Shown here piece by piece: positions 9,592-17,706 of a stretch of DNA of 64,000 nucleotides; within the stretch, counting starts at the first letter, position 1, and each line of letters starts with the position of its first letter. Where the stretch lies: the NCBI GenBank assembly GCA_030824965.1, contig JAPJQV010000001.1, positions 248,001 through 312,000 of the forward strand, read 5' to 3'. The notes under the pieces were generated by a model that ran no database searches, was not told where the DNA came from, and saw only the letters and a program-made list of their open reading frames with translations. Position numbers and translations under genes: made by a program. This stretch comes from Micavibrio sp. Lineage in GTDB: Bacteria > Pseudomonadota > Alphaproteobacteria > Micavibrionales > Micavibrionaceae.

Positions 9592-10413
9592 ATGTTTATT
9601 CCGTCCCGATCATTAATGACTGCAATTTTTGCCTGCGGCTTTTTACTGGCTGCATGCGAAACGCCTGCCGATGGCATGAAAGCGAAAAAAGATCCGGTGT
9701 CTTTGCAAAAAACGGAAAGCCCGTCTTCTGCCGATGCCGATAAAATCGCCAGACTTGAAAGTCAAGTCGCCGCACTTCAAAACGAAGTCGCTGCCAATCG
9801 TCCGAAGATCGCCAAGATCGATGTGATGGAGAAAAAGTTCAAAGACCTTTCTCTTGGCCTCGATAGGATTGACGCGACTTACAATATGAAGTCTGCTCCT
9901 GCGCCTGTAGCGGCTCCCGCGCCTGTAGCGGCTCCCGCGCCTTTACCGCTTCCGGCAACACCGCCACCTGCTATTCCGGTTAAGTCAGTTCAAAAAGCGG
10001 AAGTCGCACCACCGCCCAAGCCGGCTGAAAAACCTGTCGAAGTCAAAAAAGCCGAAGCGCCCAAGCCAGCGGTAGCAGGCAAAAAAACCGTTCAGGATTT
10101 GCGGATCGGCGAGAAGAAAGAATATTCGAGACTGGTTCTGGATTTAGGCCAATCCGTCAAAGTGAATTACGATATTGATAACGAAGAAAAAATCCTTCTC
10201 ATCGAAATTCCCGGCTTTGATTGGAAAGCGGCCAAAACCAAGACTTTCCCGAAATCCTTACTGATTGCGTCTTACCAAGCGGAAAGCGATGCCAATGGAT
10301 CCCGCCTCGTCGTACAACTACGCGGTCCGGCTAAGATTGCCAATTACAGCAATATCGAAGCGACCGGCGGGAAGCTGCCTCGCGCTGTTATAGATGTGGC
10401 TTCAAGTAAATAA
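9592..10413 (+). CDS. Lipoprotein with coiled coil, Pro/Ala linker and AMIN-like domain
   Basis: The first 22 residues are a lipoprotein signal ending in the lipobox LLAAC. Next come a charged coiled-coil stretch (about 45-95, LESQVAALQNEVAANRP), a Pro/Ala-rich linker (about 103-165) and a C-terminal beta-rich domain (about 170-273, with LVLDLGQSVKVNY and LVVQLRGPA). The last domain resembles AMIN domains, which localise envelope proteins to peptidoglycan or secretins. The start has a G-rich ribosome site just upstream. The gene stands alone between the glycosyltransferase and the EF-hand gene. Function is not established; an envelope structural role is inference. Confidence 0.6.
   Translation: MFIPSRSLMTAIFACGFLLAACETPADGMKAKKDPVSLQKTESPSSADADKIARLESQVAALQNEVAANRPKIAKIDVMEKKFKDLSLGLDRIDATYNMKSAPAPVAAPAPVAAPAPLPLPATPPPAIPVKSVQKAEVAPPPKPAEKPVEVKKAEAPKPAVAGKKTVQDLRIGEKKEYSRLVLDLGQSVKVNYDIDNEEKILLIEIPGFDWKAAKTKTFPKSLLIASYQAESDANGSRLVVQLRGPAKIANYSNIEATGGKLPRAVIDVASSK
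9901..9936 (+). repeat. 18-bp tandem repeat inside the lipoprotein linker
   Basis: The unit GCGCCTGTAGCGGCTCCC occurs twice in tandem, followed by a partial third copy, and encodes APVAAP twice. It is in frame, so copy-number change would only lengthen or shorten the Pro/Ala linker of the lipoprotein. Confidence 0.85.
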
Positions 10414-10487
10414 GCGCTAAATCCCTCTGGACCTTATGCAAAAAGATGATAGATATCAGCTATCAATTACTTTTTAAGGGTTCGACC

Positions 10488-11003
10488 ATGAAACACTATT
10501 TCTTACTATCTGCTGTTGCTCTGGCTATGGCGGCTGCTCCTTTGGCTGCACAGGCACAGGACGCAAAAAAAGCCGCTCCTGCCAAATCCGCTATCGATAC
10601 AAATAATGACGGCACGGTATCCAAAGCGGAAGCCGACGCTGTTGCCGGTCGCGATTTTGCCGCGTTTGACACGGATAAGAATGGCAAGATATCGCCCGAT
10701 GAATTCAAAGCATTACTTTATAAAAACAATGCCAAGCAATTACCTGACGATGCGGCCAAGAAAAAAGCCGAGCCCGAACTTATGGCGCAATTCAAAATGC
10801 TCGATAACAATCGCGATGGCGCCGTTACGAAAGCGGAATTTCTGGAAGACTCCACACGTCGCTTTAAAGCCATGGATGAAAACGGCGATGGAAAAGTAAC
10901 GAAAGCTGAAGTGGAAGACGTGCAGAAAAAAATCAAGGCGCAGGTCGAAAAAATGAAAGCCGCTTACGAGAAGAAAAAAGCGGCCGAAGCAGCAAAGAAA
11001 TAA
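10488..11003 (+). CDS. Exported EF-hand calcium-binding protein
   Basis: After a clean Sec signal peptide (MKHYFLLSAVALAMAAAPLA, cleavage after AQA) the mature protein holds four EF-hand loops: DTNNDGTVSKAE, DTDKNGKISPDE, DNNRDGAVTKAE and DENGDGKVTKAE. The Asp/Asn and Glu ligands are all in place, so calcium binding in the periplasm or outside the cell is likely. The C-terminus is a Lys/Ala-rich tail with coiled-coil character. The frame extends 14 codons further upstream, but the Met at 10488 follows an AAGGG ribosome site and gives the signal peptide. A strong terminator follows. The partner protein is unknown. Confidence 0.8.
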   Translation: MKHYFLLSAVALAMAAAPLAAQAQDAKKAAPAKSAIDTNNDGTVSKAEADAVAGRDFAAFDTDKNGKISPDEFKALLYKNNAKQLPDDAAKKKAEPELMAQFKMLDNNRDGAVTKAEFLEDSTRRFKAMDENGDGKVTKAEVEDVQKKIKAQVEKMKAAYEKKKAAEAAKK

Positions 11004-11011
11004 ATTTTAGA

Positions 11012-11036
11012 AAAACCGCCGAAAGGCGGTTTTTTA
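11012..11036 (+). terminator. Intrinsic terminator after the EF-hand gene
   Basis: An AAAACCGCC / GGCGGTTTT stem with a GAAA tetraloop is followed by a T-run. Because the A-run on the left mirrors the T-run, it can also stop transcription of trhO, which ends 4 bp away on the opposite strand. Confidence 0.9.
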
Positions 11037-11039
11037 TTA

Positions 11040-11936
11040 TCAGGCACTCATTTTTTTCGCGTGCTGTAATTTATGCTGATGGCGCATGCGCTTTGAGACA
11101 ATCTGTTTTTCTGTAAGCGTGGCATGGCAATGATGGCAGGAAACGCCTTCTTCGAATTCTGCCCGTTTCTTATCATCGGGATGGATCGAGGCGCGGCATC
11201 CGAAGCAGGTTTCGAGAATACCTTGCTCCAAGCCATGGGTTATGCCGACGCGGCGGTCGAAAACGAAGCATTCACCTTCCCACATTGACTCTTCCGCCGG
11301 AACTTCCTCCAGATATTTTAAAATGCCGCCTTTGAGGTGGTACACTTCGCCGAACCCTTCACCAAGCATATAGCTTGATGCTTTTTCGCATCTAATGCCG
11401 CCGGTGCAAAACATTGCGACTTTTTGATGTTTTTTCGGATCGAGCTTGGTTTTAACAAAGCCTGTAAACTCTGTAAAAATTTTGATATCCGGATCGACCG
11501 CGCCCTTGAATATACCAAGCTGGGTTTCGTAATCGTTACGCGTATCAAGAACTAAAACATCCGGGTCGGAAATGAGCGCGTTCCAGTCTTTTGGCTCGAC
11601 ATAAGTGCCGACAAGCTTCGTTGGGTTCGCTTGCGGCTGGCGCATCGTAATAATTTCTTTTTTAAGCTTGATTTTCGCGCGCAGGAAGGGGCGCTTGTTG
11701 CTATCCGAATATTTAACCTGCCCTTTACGGACTTCAAGCTTTTCGTCGAGGAAATCAATCAGGACTTCCATGTCTTCCATTGTCGGTGCGCCGACCGTTC
11801 CATTGATGCCTTCAGGAGCGAGCAGGATCGTACCGCAGATATTATGCTTTGAACAAATAGCCTTGACCGCTTCCTGCATGGCGGGAAGGTCGTTTATTTC
11901 AACAAAACGGTAGAGGGCACAAACGGTCCAATTCAT
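11040..11936 (-). CDS. trhO: tRNA uridine(34) hydroxylase TrhO (rhodanese family)
   Basis: TrhO (YceA) performs oxygen-dependent hydroxylation of U34 in tRNAs toward 5-hydroxyuridine. The protein has the family's N-terminal ferredoxin-like domain (APEGINGTVGA), the central rhodanese domain with the active-site loop FCTGGIRCEKA, and a C-terminal Cys-rich part (ETCFGCR ... CHHCHA) that likely binds a metal. The length, 298 residues, is normal. It lies 16 bp downstream of oxyR on the same strand, so it may be read through from that promoter; whether it belongs to the oxidative-stress response is inference. Confidence 0.88.
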   Translation of the reverse strand: MNWTVCALYRFVEINDLPAMQEAVKAICSKHNICGTILLAPEGINGTVGAPTMEDMEVLIDFLDEKLEVRKGQVKYSDSNKRPFLRAKIKLKKEIITMRQPQANPTKLVGTYVEPKDWNALISDPDVLVLDTRNDYETQLGIFKGAVDPDIKIFTEFTGFVKTKLDPKKHQKVAMFCTGGIRCEKASSYMLGEGFGEVYHLKGGILKYLEEVPAEESMWEGECFVFDRRVGITHGLEQGILETCFGCRASIHPDDKKRAEFEEGVSCHHCHATLTEKQIVSKRMRHQHKLQHAKKMSA

Positions 11937-11952
11937 GGGGCTTTCTTAATCC

Positions 11953-12843
11953 TTAAGCCGATTTTTGGCAAGATTTTATCGTTTTGGCCAAATTCTTAAT
12001 ATCGGTATCTTTCAGGTTGCCTGAACGCCAGACAAGGCCGATATCGCGCGTTGGGGCAGGCTTATTGAAACGACGGATGGTAATATTTGGCGGCAAGGAA
12101 TGTTTTTGCGCCGCCATTTCCGGCAGCAAAGTGGCACCATAGCCGTTGCCAACCATTTGGATCAATGTCGGCAGGCTGGTCGTGGAAAAAGTTTTTCTTA
12201 TCCCGGGATTTTGCGTCCGGCAAGCGGCCAAGGCATGGGAGCGAAGGCAATGCCCTTCTTCCAAAAGCAATAAATCCATATCTTCAAGTGCGGCAATATC
12301 TACCGGCTTGCTGTTTTTCTTATGTGTCGCCAGAACGAATTCTTCGTTGAAAATCGTCATTTGGCGGAAGCCCGGCGTTTCAAACGGAAAAGCGAGCAGA
12401 AGAATATCAAGCTTTCCTTTTTCCAGTTTTTGCAACAAATTCGCGCTTAAATCCTCGTGTAATTGCAATTCCAACTTCGGCCAATCATGAGATAGAGCGG
12501 GGAGAAGCGCAGGGAGCATGTACGGGGCAATGGTTGGAATAATGCCAAAGCGCAAAGGTCCGGCAAGGCCTTCGCCTGACCGCTTGGCGAGAGAGATGAT
12601 CTCTCCGGCCTGATGGATAACGGATTTTCCCTTGGTGGCAATTTCCTCGCCGAGCGCGGTGAAGGAAAGCGTGCGCGTCGAACGATTGATCAATTGGTGG
12701 CCGAGCAGACTTTCCAGTCCCGCGATACCGGCGCTAAATGTCGACTGGGTTACGTTGCAGGCCTCTGCCGCGCGGCTGAAGGATTTATGCTCTTTCAAAG
12801 CAAGCAAATATTGCAATTGGCGAATTGGGGGGAGATTTTCCAT
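11953..12843 (-). CDS. oxyR: LysR-type peroxide sensor OxyR
   Basis: A LysR-family regulator with an N-terminal winged HTH (SFSRAAEACNVTQSTFSAG) and a substrate-binding-like effector domain. The redox pair of OxyR is plain: EEGHCLRSHALAAC places the cysteines at residues 199 and 208 when translation starts at the Met at 12843, exactly the numbering of E. coli OxyR. That is the reason for choosing this start over the Met 12 codons upstream (12879), which would add MEKQDFYRYKRI and lie inside a likely operator. Oxidation by peroxide should form a disulfide between these residues and activate the divergent ahpC-ahpD unit. Confidence 0.92.
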   Translation of the reverse strand: MENLPPIRQLQYLLALKEHKSFSRAAEACNVTQSTFSAGIAGLESLLGHQLINRSTRTLSFTALGEEIATKGKSVIHQAGEIISLAKRSGEGLAGPLRFGIIPTIAPYMLPALLPALSHDWPKLELQLHEDLSANLLQKLEKGKLDILLLAFPFETPGFRQMTIFNEEFVLATHKKNSKPVDIAALEDMDLLLLEEGHCLRSHALAACRTQNPGIRKTFSTTSLPTLIQMVGNGYGATLLPEMAAQKHSLPPNITIRRFNKPAPTRDIGLVWRSGNLKDTDIKNLAKTIKSCQKSA

Positions 12844-12978
12844 TATTCGCTTATAACGATAAAAATCCTGTTTTTCCATCGTTTTTATCGATTAAATATA
12901 TAGGAATTTTCGGTTGGCTAAAAAGGTACCGAATCTGGTTTAAAGACCGCAGCACAACAATCTAAGGAGTAAATATAT
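12844..12978. promoter_or_regulatory. oxyR-ahpC divergent control region
   Basis: This 135-bp A/T-rich gap must contain both promoters. An inverted repeat CGATAAAAA (12857-12865) / TTTTTATCG (12882-12890) sits next to the oxyR start and is a candidate regulator site; it does not match the spaced ATAG/CTAT OxyR consensus exactly. AhpC has a strong ribosome site, CTAAGGAGT, 9-17 bp before its ATG. Confidence 0.45.
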
Positions 12979-13548
12979 ATGCTAGGTATCGGCGATCAAA
13001 TCCCATCATTCGAAGTAACAGGCGTGAAGCCAGGCTTCAACGCTCACGAAGAAAACGGCCAGTCCGCATTTGAAACCATCACAGAAAAAAGCTTCGAAGG
13101 TAAGTGGAAGGTTATTTACTTCTATCCTAAGGATTTCACTTTCGTTTGCCCGACAGAAATCGTTGAATTTGCCAAACTGAACGAAGAATTCGCAGATCGT
13201 GATTGCATCGTCATGGGTGGATCGACTGATAACGAGTTCTGTAAGCTGGCTTGGAGACGCGAACATAAAGATCTTAACAAGCTGAACCAGTGGTCTTTTG
13301 CTGATACAAACCGTACGCTGGCTTCAGGTCTTGGCGTCCTCGATCAATCAGCAGGTGTTGCTTATCGGGCGACTTTCGTTGTCGATCCTCATAACGTTAT
13401 TCAGCATGTATCCGTGAATAACCTGAATGTCGGACGTAACCCAAAAGAAGTTCTTCGAATTCTTGACGGTCTGCAAACAGACGATCTGTGCCCTTGCAAC
13501 CGTCCTCTTGGCGGCGATGTGATCGATCTGAACAAAAAGGCAGCCTGA
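12979..13548 (+). CDS. ahpC: Alkyl hydroperoxide reductase subunit AhpC (2-Cys peroxiredoxin)
   Basis: A typical AhpC-type peroxiredoxin of 189 residues that reduces peroxides. The peroxidatic cysteine is Cys57 in FTFVCPTE. The C-terminal CPC (residues 171-173, in DDLCPCNRP) supplies the resolving cysteine and, with AhpD-linked systems, the contact to the reductant. It is followed by ahpD with a TGATG overlap and is divergent from oxyR, the standard arrangement in bacteria that recycle AhpC with AhpD instead of AhpF. Confidence 0.95.
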   Translation: MLGIGDQIPSFEVTGVKPGFNAHEENGQSAFETITEKSFEGKWKVIYFYPKDFTFVCPTEIVEFAKLNEEFADRDCIVMGGSTDNEFCKLAWRREHKDLNKLNQWSFADTNRTLASGLGVLDQSAGVAYRATFVVDPHNVIQHVSVNNLNVGRNPKEVLRILDGLQTDDLCPCNRPLGGDVIDLNKKAA

Positions 13549-14099
13549 TGAGCATCGAAAATCTTAAAAACAAACTGCCGGAATTTGCTAAAGATATTAA
13601 GTTGAATTTATCGACATTGTCGGCAGATGAAACGGTAAGCCAGCAACAGCTTTGGGGTTCTTTTCTAGCCTGTGCGATCGCAACCCGCCAGCCGGAAGTA
13701 ATCTCCGCGCTGGAGATGGAAGTTCAGGACAAATTGTCACCCGAAGCGATCAATGCGGCACGCTCCGCGGCGGTCATCATGGCGATGAACAATGTCTATT
13801 ACCGTTCCGTTCATATCATGAGCAACAAGGAATATCAGGCGATGTCGGCAAAACTTCGTATGAACATCCTTGCCAATCACGGCGTCGATAAAATCGATTT
13901 CGAATTATGGGCGTTGGCTGTTTCTGCGGTCAACGGATGCGGTATGTGCCTTGACGCGCATGAAGCTCAGTTGATCAAGCACGATCTGTCCAAGGAGCAA
14001 ATTCAGGTAGCTCTCCGGATCGCAGCGACAATCAATGCGGCGGCAACAGCCATCGACGCAATGCACTCTATCCCGGCAAATTTGGCGCAAGCGGCATAA
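13548..14099 (+). CDS. ahpD: Alkyl hydroperoxide reductase AhpD
   Basis: AhpD is the thioredoxin-like disulfide reductase that regenerates AhpC. The CXXC site is C131-G-M-C134 with His138 three residues on, matching the C130/C133/H137 set of the mycobacterial enzyme after a one-residue shift. The start overlaps the ahpC stop (TGATG); the frame is open further upstream inside ahpC, but this start gives the 183-residue family length. It is co-transcribed with ahpC and ends at a strong terminator. Confidence 0.93.
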   Translation: MSIENLKNKLPEFAKDIKLNLSTLSADETVSQQQLWGSFLACAIATRQPEVISALEMEVQDKLSPEAINAARSAAVIMAMNNVYYRSVHIMSNKEYQAMSAKLRMNILANHGVDKIDFELWALAVSAVNGCGMCLDAHEAQLIKHDLSKEQIQVALRIAATINAAATAIDAMHSIPANLAQAA

Positions 14100-14116
14100 G
14101 CTTATCTAAATATTTT

Positions 14117-14146
14117 AAAAAGGCGGCTTTAAGGCCGCCTTTTTTG
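14117..14146 (+). terminator. Intrinsic terminator of ahpC-ahpD
   Basis: AGGCGGC and GCCGCCT form a G/C-rich stem around a short TTTAAG loop, flanked by an A-run on the left and a six-T run on the right. Confidence 0.9.
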
Positions 14147-14204
14147 TATCGTTGAAAATAAGATCAATTTTCATTAGTTTGGCTGTCTGAAAAGGAAAGA
14201 GAAT

Positions 14205-14414
14205 ATGGTCGGCTGGTTTGTACGGTTACTTTTAATGATTTCAGGTCCGATCGCGGGCTGGTTCGTTTCCCATGAAGCTTTGAATTATCCATATATCAAA
14301 ATGATAGTTGCAATATTCCTGTTCACGCTTTTTGCCACCGTGATGGCATTCTGGCCTAAATTCGCAGAATGGCATTTCAAGTGCCGGAAATGTTCCGATA
14401 AACCTGATAATTAA
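14205..14414 (+). CDS. Small inner-membrane protein, unknown function
   Basis: A 69-residue protein with two hydrophobic segments (about 5-22 and 30-50) and a basic C-terminal tail carrying CRKC. A good ribosome site (AAGGAAAGA) precedes the ATG. It ends 4 nt inside the convergent TetR gene. I do not recognise a family. The tail with two cysteines could bind a metal, but nothing else supports that. Confidence 0.6.
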   Translation: MVGWFVRLLLMISGPIAGWFVSHEALNYPYIKMIVAIFLFTLFATVMAFWPKFAEWHFKCRKCSDKPDN

Positions 14415-15106
14415 GCCGCGACTTTGTAAGTGCTTAACACTTTCAATCCCAAGACCGCAAGTGAATCAAAGAATTGCGGCTGGATGCTTTCAGGATTGCT
14501 CATCAGGCGATAGAAAACAGAGCCGTAGATCATATCGACGACGAGAGCCGTATCGGCATTCATGGCGAACTCACTGGACTCTTTTCCTTGTTCGATAATA
14601 TTAGCCAGAATCTCTTCGTGCTGAAGCATGAAATTTTTGTAGTAGATTTCTAGAAGGTCTTGAGAGCCTTGGCTTTCCGCGAAAACTTCGGTGATGATGC
14701 GACCTGTGCGGCCCTTCAATGTCTTACCGAAACGCTCCAATTGCGCGATCATCATTTCCTTGGCGCTATGACCGCTGATGATAGCAGGCGGGAACATCAT
14801 TTGACCGTTTACGGCGTCGAGGACAACTGAAACTTTATTCGGCCACCAACGGTAGATAGTGGTTTTGCCGACATTCGCTTTTTTTGCGATCGCTTCGATA
14901 GAAATGTCTTTGACGGAAGTGTGCAGTAACATCTTCCATGTGGCATCTAAAATAGCCTGACGTGACGCTTCGCTTCTTGGACGTCCTGCGGATTTCGCAA
15001 TTTTTTCTTCCGATTTTACATTTGGCAGTCTTTCGGCAGCTGTAAAAAGATCTTCGTCATTTGTAACTGTAGCATCGGAATAAATTGCGCGTTGGGCAAC
15101 AGACAT
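14411..15106 (-). CDS. TetR-family transcriptional regulator
   Basis: The DNA-binding domain is clear: after a 50-residue N-terminal extension comes GRPRSEASRQAILDATWKML, then the HTH with SIEAIAKKANVGKTTIYRWW. The C-terminal 120 residues are helical and would bind a ligand. The start at 15106 has GAGG at the correct distance; the longer frame up to 15193 has none. Two palindromes with the same arms lie just upstream, as expected for an autoregulated repressor. The only near neighbours are the convergent small membrane protein and the lpoA-like gene upstream, so the regulated target is not certain. Confidence 0.85.
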   Translation of the reverse strand: MSVAQRAIYSDATVTNDEDLFTAAERLPNVKSEEKIAKSAGRPRSEASRQAILDATWKMLLHTSVKDISIEAIAKKANVGKTTIYRWWPNKVSVVLDAVNGQMMFPPAIISGHSAKEMMIAQLERFGKTLKGRTGRIITEVFAESQGSQDLLEIYYKNFMLQHEEILANIIEQGKESSEFAMNADTALVVDMIYGSVFYRLMSNPESIQPQFFDSLAVLGLKVLSTYKVAA

Positions 15107-15160
15107 CGGGCACACCTCGTGTTTGATTATTTTATTTTGAATTCTTATTTTTGAAGAGGA

Positions 15161-15179
15161 GAGATACGTAGCGTTTCTC
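15161..15179. promoter_or_regulatory. Candidate TetR operator 1
   Basis: An imperfect palindrome with arms GAGATACG and CGTTTCTC (7 of 8 positions complementary), 55 bp upstream of the tetR start, whose right half GCGTTTCT is repeated in the second palindrome. Confidence 0.45.
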
Positions 15180-15240
15180 AAAACTTTATTCAAGCGAAAG
15201 AGTCAAATTAATCCACTAATGTAGTGAAAAATTATTTTCT

Positions 15241-15266
15241 GAAACGCATCGTTTATAATGCGTTTC
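15241..15266. promoter_or_regulatory. Candidate TetR operator 2
   Basis: A perfect 9-bp inverted repeat, GAAACGCAT and ATGCGTTTC, separated by 8 bp. It lies between the lpoA-like stop and the tetR start and shares its half-site with the palindrome at 15161, which points to one dimeric regulator binding both. Confidence 0.55.
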
Positions 15267-15280
15267 TAATGTGTAATTTT

Positions 15281-16441
15281 TTAGCGAAAAGTTTTAGGCG
15301 CATCCTGAATGATTCTTGCTTGGCCAGAACCAATCTGCAATACAGCCAGTCCTCTTTCGTTCAGGCCATCAGGCAGCAAACGGAAAATACCGTCGATGCC
15401 GGAAAATCCGTTGGGATTGGAAAGCGCATTGCGGCCATACCCTTGATTTTGTTTTGACAGAACGACAGCCAAAGCTGCAGCGTCATAAGCCAGTGAAGCA
15501 AGACGCGGTGGCGTTGTGCCATAGGTATCGCGATAGCGGGATTCGAATTTCTTACGTGATGTCGGAGAAGCGGCTGCGTACCATGCGCCAGATAAAGACG
15601 GATAAGCGCTTCCGTCGACCTGATCCCATAATCCTGTACCGAGTTTTTGCACATTCGCGGGCAGGCCTTGAGCAATTGCCGAAGATTGCGAAGCATTTGC
15701 GGCGATCAAAACGGCATTGAATGAATGAGTCGATATAAATTGTTGAAGCTGTTCCGGCGTTGGCTGGTTGCCGCTATAACGCAAAACGCCGCCATTGATC
15801 AGGCTCCGCTGTTGAAGAGCCAGGTCGAAAGTCGAGGCTACAGCGTTTCCGTAAGCATCATTTGGGGCGATCAAGGCTATGCGGTTCAGCGCTTTGCTGC
15901 CAGCGTAGTCTAAAATACTGTTAACCTGGCTTTGCGGCAAAAAACCTAAAACGAAAGTATTGCTATTGGCGACGGTACGGTCGGTTGAAAATGAAAGCAG
16001 GTTGATGCCAGCTTGCTGTGCAATTGGGGATACAGCACGCGCATCTTCGGCAAATAATGGGCCTAATATAAGTTTTGCGCCGTTATTGACGGCTTCATGC
16101 GCGGCGGCGGTGGCCGACATGCCGGTATCTGAGGGAATAAGTTCGAAACTGTCTGCCCCAAGATCGAACATGGCAAGCTGGGCGGCATTGAGCATCGCTT
16201 GTCCGGCGTCCGATCCGCGTCCGGTCATCGGAACTAAAAGGGCGACTTTGGTTTTGCCTGTTGTTGCCGGCGGTTTGGGCAGTGCGGCTTGCGGAGCAGG
16301 CGTCGTTTGTGACGGCGTCGTTTCGGTTTCGAGCGTTTTATCCCAAGGCGATGTTGAAGTTTCGCATCCGGTTATGAGAAACAAAACCGCAAGGCTTAAA
16401 ATAAATTTCGATGCCTTTGTATAAAGGACGTTGCGCTGCAT
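15281..16441 (-). CDS. Penicillin-binding protein activator, LpoA-like lipoprotein
   Basis: The protein starts with a lipoprotein signal and lipobox LITGC (Cys26). It then has a Thr/Pro-rich linker and a periplasmic-binding-protein fold from about residue 65 (VALLVPMTGRGSDAGQAM, LILGPLFAEDARAVSPIAQQ), which is the C-terminal domain of LpoA and of Leu/Ile/Val-type receptors. The N-terminal TPR domain of gammaproteobacterial LpoA is absent, so this is the short form. It is divergent from rsmI, the same arrangement as lpoA/rsmI in enterobacteria, which supports a role in peptidoglycan synthase activation from the outer membrane. An alternative reading is an ABC-type receptor homologue. Confidence 0.75.
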   Translation of the reverse strand: MQRNVLYTKASKFILSLAVLFLITGCETSTSPWDKTLETETTPSQTTPAPQAALPKPPATTGKTKVALLVPMTGRGSDAGQAMLNAAQLAMFDLGADSFELIPSDTGMSATAAAHEAVNNGAKLILGPLFAEDARAVSPIAQQAGINLLSFSTDRTVANSNTFVLGFLPQSQVNSILDYAGSKALNRIALIAPNDAYGNAVASTFDLALQQRSLINGGVLRYSGNQPTPEQLQQFISTHSFNAVLIAANASQSSAIAQGLPANVQKLGTGLWDQVDGSAYPSLSGAWYAAASPTSRKKFESRYRDTYGTTPPRLASLAYDAAALAVVLSKQNQGYGRNALSNPNGFSGIDGIFRLLPDGLNERGLAVLQIGSGQARIIQDAPKTFR

Positions 16442-16464
16442 ACGGACCTCGCCTAAACCTTGAA

Positions 16465-17322
16465 ATGATGATGAAGAGCGCCGACCTTACAAAAAAACTT
16501 AAATCCGGTCTATATCTTGTTGCAACTCCTATTGGAAATCTCGGGGATATAACGTTGCGGGCTATAGAAACGCTACGAAGCGTAGATGCGATTGCCTGCG
16601 AGGATACCCGGGTCAGCGGGTTTTTGCTTAAAAGCCACGAAATTAAAAAACCTTTGATTTCGCTTCACGATCATAACGAGCAACAGGATGCCGGGAAGAT
16701 TATCGAGCGGATTAGAGAAGGACAGGCTATCGCGCTCATCTCGGATGCCGGAATGCCACTTATTTCCGATCCCGGTTACAAGCTGATACAGGAATGTTAT
16801 AAAGAAGATATCTATGTCACGAGCCTGCCTGGCGCGAATGCTCCGTTGATGGCCCTACAATTATCGGGTTTGCCGACGGATAAATTTTCTTTCCTTGGTT
16901 TTCTGCCGTCGAAGACAAAAGCGCGCACCGACTTATTAACTGCCTTAAAAACAATTCCGGTCACAGTCATTTTTTTCGAAAGTCCAAACCGTATTGAAGA
17001 TTCACTGACGGATATTTTGCACATCTTCGGAGACCGTCAAATGGCATTGGCCCGGGAACTGACAAAAATGTTCGAAGATATTTGGAGGGGTAGCGTATCG
17101 GAATTACTGGCGCGGGTAAAAAAAGACGGCCAGCCAAAGGGTGAGATTGTTTTGATCATTGATGGCGCGAAAGATGACGCGGAAGAGATTGATGTGACGG
17201 CGATTTTAAAAGACGCGCTAGAACATAACTCCTTAAAGGATGCGGTCGCGCTGGTAATGGGGCGGACAGGTCTACCTAAAAAACAAGTTTATAATCTTGC
17301 GCTGGAGTTGCAGAAAAAATGA
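16465..17322 (+). CDS. rsmI: 16S rRNA (cytidine1402-2'-O)-methyltransferase RsmI
   Basis: RsmI methylates C1402 in the ribosomal decoding centre. The protein has the tetrapyrrole-methylase fold with the start LYLVATPIGNLGDITLRA, CEDTRVSGFLL, ISDAGMPLISDPGYKL and the PGANAPLMALQLSG loop, all family signatures. Three consecutive Met codons start at 16465; the frame extends to 16411 but that would run into the divergent lpoA-like gene. The gap between the two genes is only 23 bp, so at least one transcript begins inside its neighbour. It overlaps yraN by ATGA. Confidence 0.93.
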   Translation: MMMKSADLTKKLKSGLYLVATPIGNLGDITLRAIETLRSVDAIACEDTRVSGFLLKSHEIKKPLISLHDHNEQQDAGKIIERIREGQAIALISDAGMPLISDPGYKLIQECYKEDIYVTSLPGANAPLMALQLSGLPTDKFSFLGFLPSKTKARTDLLTALKTIPVTVIFFESPNRIEDSLTDILHIFGDRQMALARELTKMFEDIWRGSVSELLARVKKDGQPKGEIVLIIDGAKDDAEEIDVTAILKDALEHNSLKDAVALVMGRTGLPKKQVYNLALELQKK

Positions 17323-17666
17323 CGTCTCATGCGCAAGGACTTCATGCCGAGCTTCTGGCGATTGTCTATTTGTTTTTCAAAGGCTACCGAATTTTGAAAT
17401 GGCGGTTCAAGACTCCGATAGGCGAGATTGATATTCTGGCCGAAAAGCGCGGCCAGCTCGTTTGCATAGAAGTCAAGAAGCGCAGTGACATAACGGGAGC
17501 CCTTGAAGCGGTAACGCCAATGATGCGCGGAAGGATTTCTCGCTGCGCACGGCTGTTTGTGGCGAAAAATCCGGGGTATCTAAGGCAATCCATCCGTTTC
17601 GATTTAATCGCAATATCCGGTTTGCATATTCGCCATCTGGACAATGCGTGGTTTGAACCCACATAA
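17319..17666 (+). CDS. yraN: YraN-family (UPF0102) endonuclease-like protein
   Basis: A 115-residue protein of the UPF0102 family with the restriction-endonuclease-like core: the Glu in GLHAELLAIVYL, GEIDILAEKRGQLVCIEVKKR (the Asp and Glu-x-Lys catalytic pattern) and a final strand IRFDLIAI. It is translationally coupled to rsmI by a 4-nt overlap, the usual neighbour across Proteobacteria. The cellular role is not settled; a link to DNA uptake or repair is assumed from the nuclease fold. Confidence 0.9.
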   Translation: MTSHAQGLHAELLAIVYLFFKGYRILKWRFKTPIGEIDILAEKRGQLVCIEVKKRSDITGALEAVTPMMRGRISRCARLFVAKNPGYLRQSIRFDLIAISGLHIRHLDNAWFEPT

Positions 17667-17706
17667 TAAAGCTCTGATTCGTATTTAGGATTCCAAGGAC
17701 ATTCCC

